A stretch of 18,115 nucleotides of DNA from Thalassiosira profunda (GCA_036939355.1 JALLAP010000154.1:1-18115), one strand, 5' to 3'; shown: positions 1 to 10,113, numbered from the stretch's first letter. The notes: a model not told the origin generated them from the sequence alone. A program made the numbers and translations.

Positions 1-320
1 TCGATGCGGGGGAGGATGCACGGGGGCAGGAGGGAGAGGAACTCGTTGTCCAGTTCGTGGGCGGCCGCGGCGTCGTCGAGGGCAGCGACGTTGGGGACGT
101 TGAGAGGGAGTTGCTGCGCGGCTACGGGTTCCTCCGGAGCTGCCGCTTCCTCTGCCGGAGCCGGAGGCGCCGCCTCGGCGGCGGCGGAGGGTGCACCGTC
201 GTCCGCGACGGAGAGGGAGGCCAGCGCGTCCGACGGAGGATCCTGCGCGGCATCTCCTCCCGCGGCGGCGGCCTCCTCGGCGGCGGCGGCGAGGGCGGTT
301 GGGTCGTCGGAATCGGCCAT
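1..320 (-). CDS. Partial Ala-rich acidic protein, N-terminal 106 residues
   Basis: I do not recognise this protein. On the minus strand the frame is open from the ATG at 320-318 to the window edge without a stop, giving 106 residues. The start reads MADSDDPTALAAAAEEA. The visible part is mostly Ala, Glu, Asp and Pro, so it looks like a disordered acidic leader. It ends in a more ordered-looking piece, HELDNEFLSLLPPCILPRI, where a folded domain may begin. GC-rich third positions fit the neighbouring genes. It is divergent from the J-protein gene, with 225 bp between the two starts, so they probably share a promoter region. The plus-strand frames over the same DNA are Ala/Ser/Arg-rich shadows. 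Confidence is moderate because low-complexity GC-rich DNA can stay open by chance and the domain lies outside the window. Confidence 0.55.
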   Translation of the reverse strand, partial: MADSDDPTALAAAAEEAAAAGGDAAQDPPSDALASLSVADDGAPSAAAEAAPPAPAEEAAAPEEPVAAQQLPLNVPNVAALDDAAAAHELDNEFLSLLPPCILPRI

Positions 321-545
321 TATTGTTGTCGGTGGTACGATGTGTTTGTGGTGGTCAACTGGTTGTTCGTTGTTTTTGTGTGCAGAGTTTGGTTGGCTGT
401 CGTGCGTCGGTCGTCCTCGCTTCGCCCGCCCCTTTGGTTCGTTTTACGCGGCGCGCGCCTCTGCTCTTCCTCTTCCGCTCCTCCCAGCCCAACTCCCTTC
501 CTGCTCGCTCGGCTTCCCACCCGCGGTGCTCTGCAGACGGCCGCG

Positions 546-1339
546 ATGCAGCATTACGACATTCTGGGAGTGTCTAAGTCGGCTTCGCACGATGAGATCA
601 AGGTATGGGTAGTGAGGCTTGCAAAAACGATGGAGCATGTGGGTTCGACGACGGCAATTGCGTGGAAGGAAAGAGAGGTGGTTTGGCCATTGCTCATCTG
701 CTCATCATGCGGTCTCATATGCTTTGTATCTGCACCCTCTGCTCGAAGGCTGCCTATCGAAAACGTAAGTGTGCACATGTGGCGTTATTGCAATTTGCAG
801 TGTGCAGTTTTGCAGACACGTCCCTCATTCCTCGCAATCAATACGTCACCACTCCCTCCTCAGTGTGCATGCAGACCCATCCCGATGTGGCCGGAACGCA
901 CGCCTCCAACGCCGACAAATTCAAGCGCATTTCCGAGGCGTACTCGATCCTCTCCGACCACGCGGAGCGCAAACGGTACGACTTCGAGACGAGCGAGACG
1001 GGCCTGCGGAGCCTCCGACGGGCAGCCAACGCCGCCGCCGCGGGGAGAGGCGCCGGGGGATCGGGATCGTTCGCCGCGGCACTGCCCCGGAACCTCCTCA
1101 TCGGGAGCGTCATTGGATTTGCTTCCGTTTCCCTGCTCAGGTCAATGTGGCCGTCGCGGGAGGAGGAGGACGACGGGGTGCACGCGTCGCGGACGGGGCA
1201 CAAGAAGCCCGTGGAGGCGTGGCGGAACCCGGAGACGGGGCGGTGGGAGAAGCCGCGGCCGTGGGACCCTGCATACCAAAAATTGCAGCCGGCGTTGAAG
1301 TTGGTGCCAAGAGAGGACGTGCATGATGGGAGGAGATGA
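546..1339 (+). CDS. J-domain (DnaJ-like) protein with one membrane segment, 3 exons
   Basis: A 182-aa type III J-protein, an Hsp70 co-chaperone that stimulates Hsp70 ATPase through its HPD loop. My model has exons 546-602, 749-764 and 864-1339. The introns are 603-748 (GTATGG...AAG) and 765-863 (GTAAGT...CAG). Joining them gives an unbroken J domain: MQHYDILGVSKSA at the N-terminus, then AAYRKLCMQTHPDV with HPD at residues 30-32, then FKRISEAYSILSD and RKRYDFE near 60-66. An Ala/Gly-rich linker (about 78-97) leads to a hydrophobic segment at about 102-116, IGSVIGFASVSLL, probably one membrane span. It is followed by an acidic patch and a Trp/Pro-rich tail (WRNPETGRWEKPRPWDP). No zinc-finger or C-terminal peptide-binding domain is present. 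The middle exon is only 16 nt, but without it the AYRKL helix is lost. The membrane is not identified; there is no clear presequence. Confidence 0.82.
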
Positions 1340-1530
1340 GGCAAATAATGGCGGTGCAGGATGATTATTTGAGGGAAGCATTGCGATAATTTGGGGAATG
1401 CATGCCGGAAGCTCCGAAGCTTGCAACCAATTCAGCTGAATTGCTCGGTTGAAAAATTCGATAGGTTCTCAAAAATTGAGTTGGTTGAGGAGGACTGTGG
1501 TCTTACGGTTACTTCCGGAGATGCCACACA

Positions 1531-4500
1531 ATGAGTGAGGAGGCAACAACCAATGACCAGATGTGCGACAAGGTGGCCCGGCTCACGACGGTCGTGGCGA
1601 ATCTGAACGTAAGATGCGAGACCTACGAGGCCGAGAATCGGCGGCTCATCGAAGCACACGCAGAAGAGCTGGAGGCAGTATCAAAGCGGGCGAACTGGCG
1701 AGTGGATGAGTTGCAGAAAGAGCTCAGGAACAAGGATGGCGACCTCCAAACTCTCTCAGCAATTTCCAATGCCAGTGACGAAGAGGCCCGGCGACAGTTG
1801 GCGACCGCCCAGAGCGAGGCAGAGGCGAAAATAGCAGCGTTGGAGAGCAAATGCGAGAAAGAAGAGGCAATGCACGCTGAGACCAGTCAAAGGCTACGCG
1901 AAATATCGCAGAGTCTCGAGGATCAGTCGCGGCAGCACCAAGAAAATATGCTGCATTTGCGCAAGGAGCTAATTGACGAGCACAGGAGGCGTGTGGCTGA
2001 GCTAAGGAATGAGATAGCTGCCAGTCACGACGAAGAAATTGACCTGTTGAAGTCTCGGCACAAACAGGCGCTTATCCGCGCCAGCAACGATGCAGCAGAG
2101 GAGCAGCAGTCCGCGGTAGATGACGCAATTGCAATGACACGGCTGGAGTACCAACAGAAGCTATCTGATGCGCGCTCGCGTATTGATGGAAAGTGCGAGG
2201 AGGTCCAGGCGCTGCAAAAAGAGTTGGAGTTGGCAAGAATGGACGCAGGTGTGGTCACTGGCCTCCGATCAGAGCTTGAGGCTCGCAGCGGCAACGAACA
2301 GAAGCTTCAAATGGAACTGAAGCGCCTGCAATCCGCACTCGACACCACAGCTTCCACCAACCAGGCGATCATCATTGATCTGCAGAGTCAAAACGCGGAG
2401 CTTCTTGGCGATTTGGAGTGTGCTAAAGGCGAGGCTGACGCTGGTCTCGAACGCACCAGGGGTCTTCAGGCAGAAAACGTTGAACTCAAGTCGTTGCTCG
2501 ACAGCGTTGACGAGCAAAGGTCCTCGTTGCAAACTGAGCTCGATTCGGTAACAAAGGCGCGAGACGAGGAGCGCCAATCTCATTCGGTTGATACTGAAGC
2601 CAGAGAGACAAGGATACAGAGTTTAGAGTCAAAGCTGGAAGATCTCAACATCGCGAAGTCGGGTCTCTCTTCGCAGTTGACTGTCGCGAGAGAAGAGATT
2701 GCTGATTTGTCGAGGTACAAAAGCTGCGCCATTGAAGCATTGACGAGCCTTCGGACCCTCAAAACGGATGTGATTAAGTGCCGGGCAGACGCTGTAGAGT
2801 TGACTCGGTCGTTTCGTGATGCCATGGAGAAGATAGGGGACTGGCAGGAGAAGGTTACAACGCAACGCCGTGAAGAGGCGAAAAAGCTGGAGACAGAGAC
2901 AGAAGCTCTTAGAGACGAAGTGATCGTGCTGACATCTTCATTGGAGGGTCTCGAGGCATCGCAGATCGAGGCCCAAACGGCCATCGCCTCGCTGCAAAAG
3001 AAGATTGACTACTTGGAGGAAACCAAACGTAATGCCGAGACGGCAAGGACGGGAGAGAGGCACTCGTTTGAAGCTGCGATGGAAGACGCGAAGAAGCAAC
3101 ACCAGCGGGAGCTCGCAAAGGTCGCGTGCATGGCCCAGCAAGAGCAGGACATACTGGGCAACCAAATCGCAATGCTGATGGATGAGATGCAGGAAGAGCG
3201 TCAGAGGAACGAACGCGAATGCCAGCTCTTGTCAGCGGATTGGCAGCGCAAGCTGGACGATCAAAACGCGGTCATCTCGCGTTTGAAGCACGAGAGCGCG
3301 TTGGAGATTCAGGGGCTTACACTTGAAATGGGACAAGTCGTCGACCAACTTGCAGCGAAGCGAGAGGAGTGCAGCTTGCTCCTCCAACGTGTCGAGGAAC
3401 TGCGAGAGCAGCAGGCGCTAAGCGCAGAGGAGGCCGAGAGCCGGTACGAAGAAGCGTGTGATCGGCATCAACGGGAGCTGGAGGATCTCAAACACTTGCA
3501 CGCCAACCAACTCCGGCAAAAGGATGACGACATGGAGAGGATTGCTCGCGAGAAGGAACGCGAGCTGGCCATCGCTCGGCATCAGCTTGAAGAGTTGGGT
3601 GCCGGGATAGAGTCTGAGCGCGCTGCGATGGCGAATGAGCTCCAAGCGGCCAAGAGCCAGGTTGATGATTTGCAATTAGCTCTCGAGGCGAGCAAGCAGG
3701 AGTGGGATATATCTCGTCGAGAGATGTGCCAAGAGTTTGAGACGTCGCAGAGCAACCTGCGACAGAGCTTGGACGCCGAAGTTGAGAAACACCGGGAAGA
3801 TGTTGAGCAGGTGCGACAGGCTCGCTCTGAAACCATAGAGGCGCTGAAGAGGCGGCTTGCACTCACAACAAAGGAGCTACAGGATGCAAAATCAATGCTC
3901 TACAACACCATCCGGGAGAGCGAGGCGACTCTGAAGAGGACGGTGCGAGGTCTGAAGGAGGACCACGAGGCGGAGATGAAAGCCGTTGGGGAAGACCACA
4001 AGATCCAGTGCGATCTTCTTCAGGCCAAAGCGCGACAACTCACGAAGGAGTATGAAGCGATGGCTGGAGCCAACGCCAAGAAGGTTGACACCGTTCTAGT
4101 GAAGGAAAAGGAAATCAACGAACTCAAGTCCAAGGTGCGTTTGTGTTTGCTTTCGCCTCCTCCTGCATCGTCGATCTTGCTCACGCTCTTCATTTGTACA
4201 GGTCTCTGAGACGATGAAATCATTCGAAGACGAAATCCAGTCCATCAGACGTGAACACGACGACGAACGACAAACTATGCAGATGGACATGCGGAGGAAG
4301 GAAGCGACGATTACCCTCCAAACCCGAGAGATGGCCGATTTGCAGACGACGCTTGCTGACATGAGCCAGAAGCTTGTTGAGGCAGAGGAGAGATCTCGCA
4401 CATCCCTTGAAGACCAGGAACGGATAGAGTCGCTGTGAGTGCTCTTGTTTTGATGCCAGAATGGACTCTTTACGCTTGCTGACCCCCGCCCACCATTCTC

Positions 4501-4824
4501 TCTTCATACAGGCAACACGAAATCAACGCATTGTCCATCAACGAGAAAGAGGCCCGCGAGAAGATGACCTACTTCAAGAGGGAGCTCGAGAACAGAGAGA
4601 CGAACTTCAACGTGCGCTTCGCCAGCGGCGAGGCGAGAGGGCAATTTGGCGAAACAGTGTCAAGCGGCCCCCTGCGTGTCCTGCAGCAGGACAATGCCAA
4701 AGCAGGCACCAAAGCCTCCAGGCAGGGTAGCACCACGAGAAGGAAAGTGCCAAAGAAGAAGACGACCGGCGGTGGCCGAAAGAAGAAGGCCGTCTCGCCC
4801 AAGCTGCCCAAGATAGCGAAATAG
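1531..4824 (+). CDS. FAM184-like long coiled-coil protein, 3 exons
   Basis: A 1049-aa protein that is coiled coil almost throughout, rich in Glu, Lys, Gln, Arg and Leu. Exons are 1531-4134, 4202-4434 and 4512-4824. The introns are 4135-4201 (GTGCGT...ACAG, phase 0) and 4435-4511 (GTGAGT...ACAG, phase 2). Two places resemble the animal FAM184A/B family as I know it. Near the N-terminus, KVARLTTVVANLN matches the KIAQLTKVIYALN pattern. Near the C-terminus, RELENRETNFNVRF (residues 969-982) matches that family's conserved LVNRETNFN block just after the last coil. The tail (about 1015-1049) is strongly basic (RRKVPKKKTTGGGRKKKAV) and could bind microtubules or nucleic acid, or be a nuclear signal. 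FAM184 function is poorly known, so no role is assigned. Without these two blocks I would only call it a generic coiled-coil protein. The stop is 30 bp from the end of the convergent phosphatase gene. Confidence 0.8.
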
Positions 4825-4854
4825 ATGTCTCGCTAGCGAATTGCATCTCTCCGC

Positions 4855-5672
4855 CTACTCCTTGTCCTCTAAATCTCCCAACAGCGGCTCCGCCTCGCCA
4901 CCGATCACCAGGGGACACTCCTCCTCCCCCTTCCACACCTTGTGCGGCAGTGTTTTGCCCCGAATGGCCCGCCCTCCCCACCAATCCGCATACATGATCT
5001 TGTTCTCCGCCGTTCGCACCACTTTGGCAACAGTATTGTCGTTCTTGTTCTCCTCCCCCGTGCACAACGGCAGGATGTGCACAGTCAGCATCCCGTGGAG
5101 GTTACCGAAGACCACGTCCGTCAATAGCCGATCCCCCACCATGCACAATTCCGATGGCTCTTTGACGTTGGGAAAATGTAGCATCACTTCATCTAATCCC
5201 CCCGGCTTCTTTTCTGTGTGTTTTATCACCGCAATCCCCAGCGCCTCCTCGATTTGTTTGCCATCTTCAAAGCCCGGATCGTCGGCTGTCCCGGCCGAAT
5301 TAGACAAGATGGCCACGTTCGATCTGCCGAAGGTGTCTAGTGCCGATTGCAATCCCAACCTCGCGCGAGGATGCAACTCGTTTTCGTACGGCGCCGTCAA
5401 TGTATTGTCCTTGTCAAATATCACGGCCTTGATGCCGCAGTGGTCGCGGAGGGCCTCGTAGCTCACCTCTGCATTGATAATATTGTGGTCGTTTAGCAAT
5501 TCATTAGAGGGTGCAGGCTGGTGCAGGTGCATGTGATGGGGGCAGAGCTGAACTGGCGATGCATCTTCTTACCGGATACTGTCGGCACGAAGACGTGCGG
5601 CGCCGCCAGGTACGGCCGTCGGACGACCGACGCCAGCGTGCTGAGGGCCTTGAGGTTGATGGATTGGACCAT
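4855..5672 (-). CDS. Phosphatidylglycerophosphate phosphatase, GEP4/YqeG-type HAD, 2 exons
   Basis: A 237-aa HAD-superfamily phosphatase of the GEP4 (PGP phosphatase) family, which dephosphorylates phosphatidylglycerophosphate to phosphatidylglycerol, the precursor of cardiolipin in mitochondria and a thylakoid lipid in plastids. Exon 1 is 5672-5573 and exon 2 is 5468-4855. The intron 5572-5469 has GTAAGA...GCAG in phase 1. Motif I is FDKDNTLT with nucleophile D52 and acid/base D54, motif II is SNSAG (89-93), the motif III lysine lies in KKPGG (120-124), and motif IV is GDRLLTDV (145-152). Exon 1 gives the family N-terminal helix (NLKALSTL...RPYLAAPHVFVPTV). The start lies in GCAGCCATGG, a strong context. 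An in-frame ATG at 5532 falls inside the intron and would lose that conserved N-terminus. Targeting to mitochondrion or plastid cannot be settled here. Confidence 0.9.
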
Positions 5673-6099
5673 GGCTGCCTGCTGCCCGCGGCGCGTGGGA
5701 GGTGAGCGCTTCGGGGGAGGGCTTGTGGGGGTAAAGTTATTTTTTAGGTGACACGTCTTCAAGTCAGATTACCCAAGGGCCACTTCGTCGTAAATTGCTC
5801 AAGAGCGAGTGGTAATAAAATTCCTTGGGTATATAATGTGAGGGGGTACGTACAGATTAGGATGTCCCCTCTAAGCAACGACGGGGGTGCACCAAGAGCA
5901 AGAGGCACGCACCCGCGGAGGAAGCAGGACGCGTGCAGGGTTGAAGCGGCGGCGCCAGCTTTCCACCAGCCACATCTGCCGGTGCTTTCGATGTATTGAA
6001 TTGGTCGACCGGGTTTGCAATCGGAGAGGGTTGCCTGCGATCGATCTCGCCCTCGCCCTGTTTCACGCAACGTTGTTGCAAGTTGCAAAACCTCGAACG
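5673..6099. other. Divergent intergenic region between phosphatase and SNM1A genes
   Basis: About 427 bp separates the two start codons and must hold both 5' untranslated regions and both promoters. I see no convincing coding frame. The clearest element is an AT-rich TATATAA at 5830-5836 inside GC-rich surroundings. It is about 160 bp upstream of the phosphatase ATG and 265 bp upstream of the SNM1A ATG, so it could serve either gene. That assignment is inference. Confidence 0.4.
5830..5836. promoter_or_regulatory. TATA-like element in divergent promoter
   Basis: TATATAA stands out in a GC-rich spacer between the phosphatase and SNM1A start codons. Position alone does not say which gene it serves, and diatom core promoters often lack a TATA box. 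Only the sequence match supports it. Confidence 0.25.
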
Positions 6100-8965
6100 A
6101 TGGCTCACCGGCGACGCATCGTGAGCTGCCAGACCTGCCGTAAGCGGTTCTTCACGTCAAAGGGTGAGTTAACCGCATCGCAAATGCTTCCTCGCCGCAA
6201 TGCCACCTGACGCGCCAGCTTATGTTGTTCTGCATCTTCTCTGTTGCCCCATAGGGTCCACCCTCTGCATGTCCTGTCGTCCGGAGGGACCTGCCCCGGA
6301 GCTGACATATGGCGGAGACTCGTTGCGTGTCCCGCTGGGCAGGGCGAGGCGTGATGCAACAGCAGGTGCTGCAACAACAATGTGCGCATCTAATGTGGCA
6401 CATAGTGGTAGTGGTGGAGCCAAACAAATTGCAGAAGAAGAGGCGCCGCCACACCAGCAGACGGTGGGCGGTGGGGCGAAGAGAACGCAGGGGGAAATAA
6501 ATATTGGTCGTATCGGTCCGCGAGTAGATGCAACAATCTCCAATGCAGCACCATCTACAATCCAGGTTGAGGAGCATCCGGTATCAAAGAAGCAAAGGGT
6601 TGGGAGCAAAATGAGTTCCTCTGATTGCATAAATGAGTCTGCTGCTGCGGCACTACCCGCAACGGGAGAGTGCACTGCGGCAGAATGTCTTCCTGAAATT
6701 GATTGCAAAGAGAGGATAAAGGCGCCCAAAGTGTCCCTTGGAAGTGTCACAAACGGAGGTTCTGGCAGCAGCGAAAGCGAGGACGAATTGGATGCTATGA
6801 TAGCACAAAATTCTATCTGGAGCAGCCGGACGAAAAGCGAAGAGTCCACAAATGAAATGCAACCCAGCAAAAAAGGCGACGAAGACGACGACTCAGATAT
6901 TGAATGTCTGGGTACATCGTCTGAGTTGCAACCGATAGAGGAAGGTCTTTGCTCGGACGAACAGCGATGGGGCTCGGGGAATTTCTGTTGGGATTATCGC
7001 AATGAGAGCCTACAGGAGACAGAGTCTCTTGGAAGCTTGTTTGAAGCGAGCGACGGTTTGCGCCTACCTCTCCAAGGTGGCAGCACTGCATTAGAAGACG
7101 GTGACTCCTGCGATGCTGGATCCGATGGCGTGCAGACGGCTCTGCCAAACTCGCCCATGAAGGACGTCTGCTATATCTGCGGGTCCGACCTCTCCAAACT
7201 CAGCTCGGGCTTGAAGGGACGCGTTGCGCACATGAAGAGATGCTCTGCGAAATACGGAAAGGTGCTCGGAGGCCGGAGTGCAATGGACAACGACGGAGGC
7301 TTCGACGCGGATTTCGTAGACCCTGGCACGACAGCAACAACTTCGAACAACCAGTTATATTCGCCTCCAAAGCAAGCGTCTGGAGCTGGAGTGGCCAACC
7401 CATACGACAAAAGCCAGTGGCACGGAGACGCGGCATCTGAGCTAGAACACAACAAATCGGCAAAGCAAACGAAGCTCAAGCAATTCTTCAACCAGCCAGT
7501 GCGGTCGTTGACGAATGTGTTGATGGCCGGCGCACGCCAAGTGGCCAAGAGCAAAGCCATCGTCGCATCGAAAGACGCAAAGTCTGGGAAGCGGCAGTAC
7601 AAAAGGGGGCAACATTGGTCGAGCCGGAGGAGTGGCACTTGCCCATCGTACAAGCGCATTCCTGGGACAGACTTTATCTGTGATGGCTTTCACTACGCCC
7701 GTAGAACCTTGAGCGAGAATTACTTCCTGACCCACTTCCACTCGGATCATTACGGGGGCATCACCAAGACGTGGAACGAGGGAACGATCTTTTGCTCGTT
7801 GCCAACTGCCAACTTGGTGCATCAGCAGCTTGGGGTAGACAAGAAGTTTCTACATGTGAGGATATCGCGTGTATTCTTTTGTTGCCTATTGCTGATCACC
7901 TCGCTGACGCTCATTCGATACTTGCTACAGCCCATTCCAATGAATGCCCCAACGGTCATTGCAAGCAAAGGCAAGCCTATCACGGTAACGCTGTTGGACG
8001 CCAATCATTGCCCGGGTGCAATTATGTTCTTGTTTGAAGTCAGCAATCGCAAGATTCTGCACGTGGGAGACTTCCGATGGCATCGCGAGCTGATGCTCAA
8101 CATGCCACAGTTACGGGCATTCAGCAATTCGAGCCCTCGTTTGGATGAACTGTTTCTGGACACGACCTACTGCAACAAGAAATACACTCTTCCGACCCAA
8201 GAGGAGGCCATCGGGGCTGCCGTCGAGGTCGCAGAGAGGGAAATGGCAATCTCAAAGAAGGATGCAAAGAACAAGACGCTGTTTCTGTTTGGCTCTTACA
8301 CAATCGGGAAGGAGCGGATATATCTCTCGGTGGCAGAACACTTGAAGTTAAAGGTCTACGTCGATAGCAGAAGATTCCGCATCCTGTCGGCGCTGGAGTG
8401 GCCAAAGGAGCGCTTGAGGATGTTCACCACAATCAAGTCAGAGACGAGGTGAGCAAAGTATTCATTTCTCTGATACGCTTGTATCATTCTACGCAACTGA
8501 TCCTTGCATTTTGCTAGTCTCTGGGTGGTGCCGCTGGGCTCGGTCAACTTCAAGCAAATGCCAGACTACCTGGATGAGGCAAACAAGTGCAAGGCGTTCA
8601 CGGCGCCCTACGGCCGCGTGGTTGGCTTCCGTCCGACAGGTGAGCAAAAGAATCTGAGCTTCTTTTCTATCAATACTCGTGGACAGAGCTCATGCTGCCA
8701 TCATCGCGCTACAAAAGGTTGGACGTACTCTGCAAAGGATAAAAGGCAGCGGACTCTCCCCGGTGGGCGGCCGCCACCGGGCAGAGGCCTCATCAGTAGC
8801 AAAACCAGCGGCAGATACAGCGTTCATGGCGTCCCCTACAGCGAGCATTCGTCATTTCCTGAGCTTGTGGACTGCCTGCGGTGCTTGAAGCCAAAGAAGA
8901 TCACACCGACTGTGTCGGTGTCCAAGAGCGAGGAGCAGGTCGAGTTGCTGATGAGTGAAGTCTAG
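6100..8965 (+). CDS. SNM1A/Pso2-like DNA interstrand-crosslink repair nuclease, 5 exons
   Basis: An 850-aa homologue of SNM1A (DCLRE1A)/Pso2, a 5' exonuclease acting at DNA interstrand crosslinks in the nucleus. Exons are 6100-6163, 6255-7855, 7931-8448, 8518-8639 and 8718-8965. All introns are GT-AG; removing 7856-7930 joins FLH to PIPM, as the family requires. Elements in order are a four-Cys motif (C10, C13, C26, C29), a Ser/acidic disordered region, a UBZ4 ubiquitin-binding zinc finger (C327, C330, H347, C351), a PIP box QTKLKQFF (426-433), and the metallo-beta-lactamase motifs HFHSDH (515-520), DANHCPG (from D578) and HVGDFR (D602). The beta-CASP part has LDTTYC (D632), GSYTIGKE and PYSEHSS (H812). 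The UBZ4-PIP-MBL-beta-CASP order is that of vertebrate SNM1A. The metal ligands and the beta-CASP residues I checked are present, so it should be active. Confidence 0.92.
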
Positions 8966-9092
8966 GGTTATTGCTGGCCATTAATATTCCAGCGCTTTGT
9001 GGGCAGATGCTAATCCCACATCATGATCTCAGCCCCTCGAGTCGATAGGGGCGCTTCTCGGATGCTGCATCTCTAAAAAAGAAGGAAACAGA
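8966..9092. other. Convergent intergenic spacer
   Basis: This 127-bp AT-richer spacer separates the stops of the SNM1A gene (+) and the coiled-coil gene (-). It holds an A-run at 9075-9080. No gene is visible; it should contain the 3' ends of both transcripts. Confidence 0.4.
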
Positions 9093-10113
9093 CTACTCGT
9101 CGTTCTCTTCGACCTTCGGCTTGGAGGCAAACTCTTTGAGGGATTCCTGGAAGACGGCCATCGACTCAAAGACATNTCTCTTCGACCTTCGGCTTGGAGG
9201 CAAACTCTTTGAGGGATTCCTGGAAGACGGCCATCGACTCAAAGACATGGGTCGCCTTGTGTTTGAGCATGCCGGTGTTGTAGCGCCACTCGATGAGCTC
9301 GCTGTTCAGGTCTTCCAGCTCCTGCTCTTTCTTCTCCCTCTTCTTCTTCTCTTTCTTGGTCTCTGAGACGAGCCAACGGGTGCACTGAGAGAGACACGCG
9401 GAGAGCAAGGTCAGCACAACACTGGAAGCAGATATAAGAAGGAATGTTGACGCACACTTACCTCGTCGTTCTCCGCCGTCCTCTTGAGAATTTCCGCGTC
9501 GATCCTGTTGCGCTCCTCCACCTTCTCGGCGATGGCGGCGAGGTTGGTCTGGAGGAATTGCTTGGCTTCCGCCAGCTCCTTCGGAATGTTGACCAAAGTC
9601 TGGACCTCCACCTCCTTGCCGACAAGTCCGTCGACGTCCTCGGTCTGGACGGACGCATCGACGAAGCTGGGGGAAGGTGAGGTGTTGGTGCCACGAGTGG
9701 TCGCGTTGGTGTGGGACTCTCCGCCGGCAGCAGGCATCTTGAGGCCGGACTCGGCCGTATTTGACTCGCGATTCGCCTTCTTGGGGGTCAACGAAATCTC
9801 GATATTGCCCATCGAAATGGTGATGGGCTCGCCGCTCGCCACCGCCTTGGGCGATCCCTTCCCAGGAGGCGCGGTGACGGCCGAGAGAGCTTCGCTCCCG
9901 ACCGTGTCGATCGAGGGGCGAAACGAAAGGCGCACGCCGCTCCCGCTACCGANCCGAGAGAGCTTCGCTCCCGACCGTGTCGATCGAGGGGCGAAACGAA
10001 AGGCGCACGCCGCTCCCGCTACCGAGCGTGTCGATCGAGGGACGGATCGAGCTCCCGAAAGTGTCGATGGACGGGCGCATCGAGGGAGGGGAGCTCCTCA
10101 TTGACGAGTTCAT
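9093..10113 (-). CDS. Unrecognised coiled-coil protein, frame broken by two assembly gaps
   Basis: Function is not recognised. As written, the frame is broken twice, at N 9953 and N 9176. Each N is flanked by two identical 72-bp copies. Ignoring one copy plus the N at each place (73 nt) gives one continuous frame of about 265 aa. Exon 1 is 10113-9462, the intron is 9461-9385 (GTAAGT...TCAG, phase 0), and exon 2 is 9384-9093, ending in KPKVEENDE. The N-terminus has three copies of an RPSIDTxGS motif. The middle is disordered, with paired SVQTE and EVQT segments. The last half is coiled coil (ELAEAKQFLQTNLAAIAEKV, then KEKKKREKKEQELEDLNSEL). The CAT at 10111-10113 is the only start that keeps all three repeats in frame. 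No catalytic motif or membrane span is visible. It may be a structural or scaffold protein, but this is inference. Confidence 0.7.
9104..9248. repeat. 72-bp direct duplication around a single N (assembly gap)
   Basis: Positions 9104-9175 and 9177-9248 are identical 72-bp copies separated by one N at 9176. The extra 73 nt shift the reading frame at the C-terminus of the coiled-coil gene and create an early stop. The natural end (ENDE then TAG at 9095-9093) lies beyond the outer copy. This looks like two contig ends that overlap but were joined with an N. Confidence 0.9.
9881..10025. repeat. Second 72-bp direct duplication around a single N
   Basis: Positions 9881-9952 and 9954-10025 are identical 72-bp copies with one N at 9953. 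They lie in the N-terminal part of the coiled-coil gene. Counting only one copy keeps the ATG at 10113 in frame with the rest. The duplication has the same length as the other N site in this gene, which points to a common technical cause. Confidence 0.9.

Noticed and set aside
57..1298. Long plus-strand frames overlapping the left edge and the J-protein gene
   Set aside because: Arg/Gly-rich translations of GC-rich DNA with no motif; they run through the introns and out of frame with the J domain.
5469..5532. Start of the phosphatase at the ATG at 5532
   Set aside because: That start lies inside a good GT-AG intron and loses the conserved family N-terminus supplied by exon 1.
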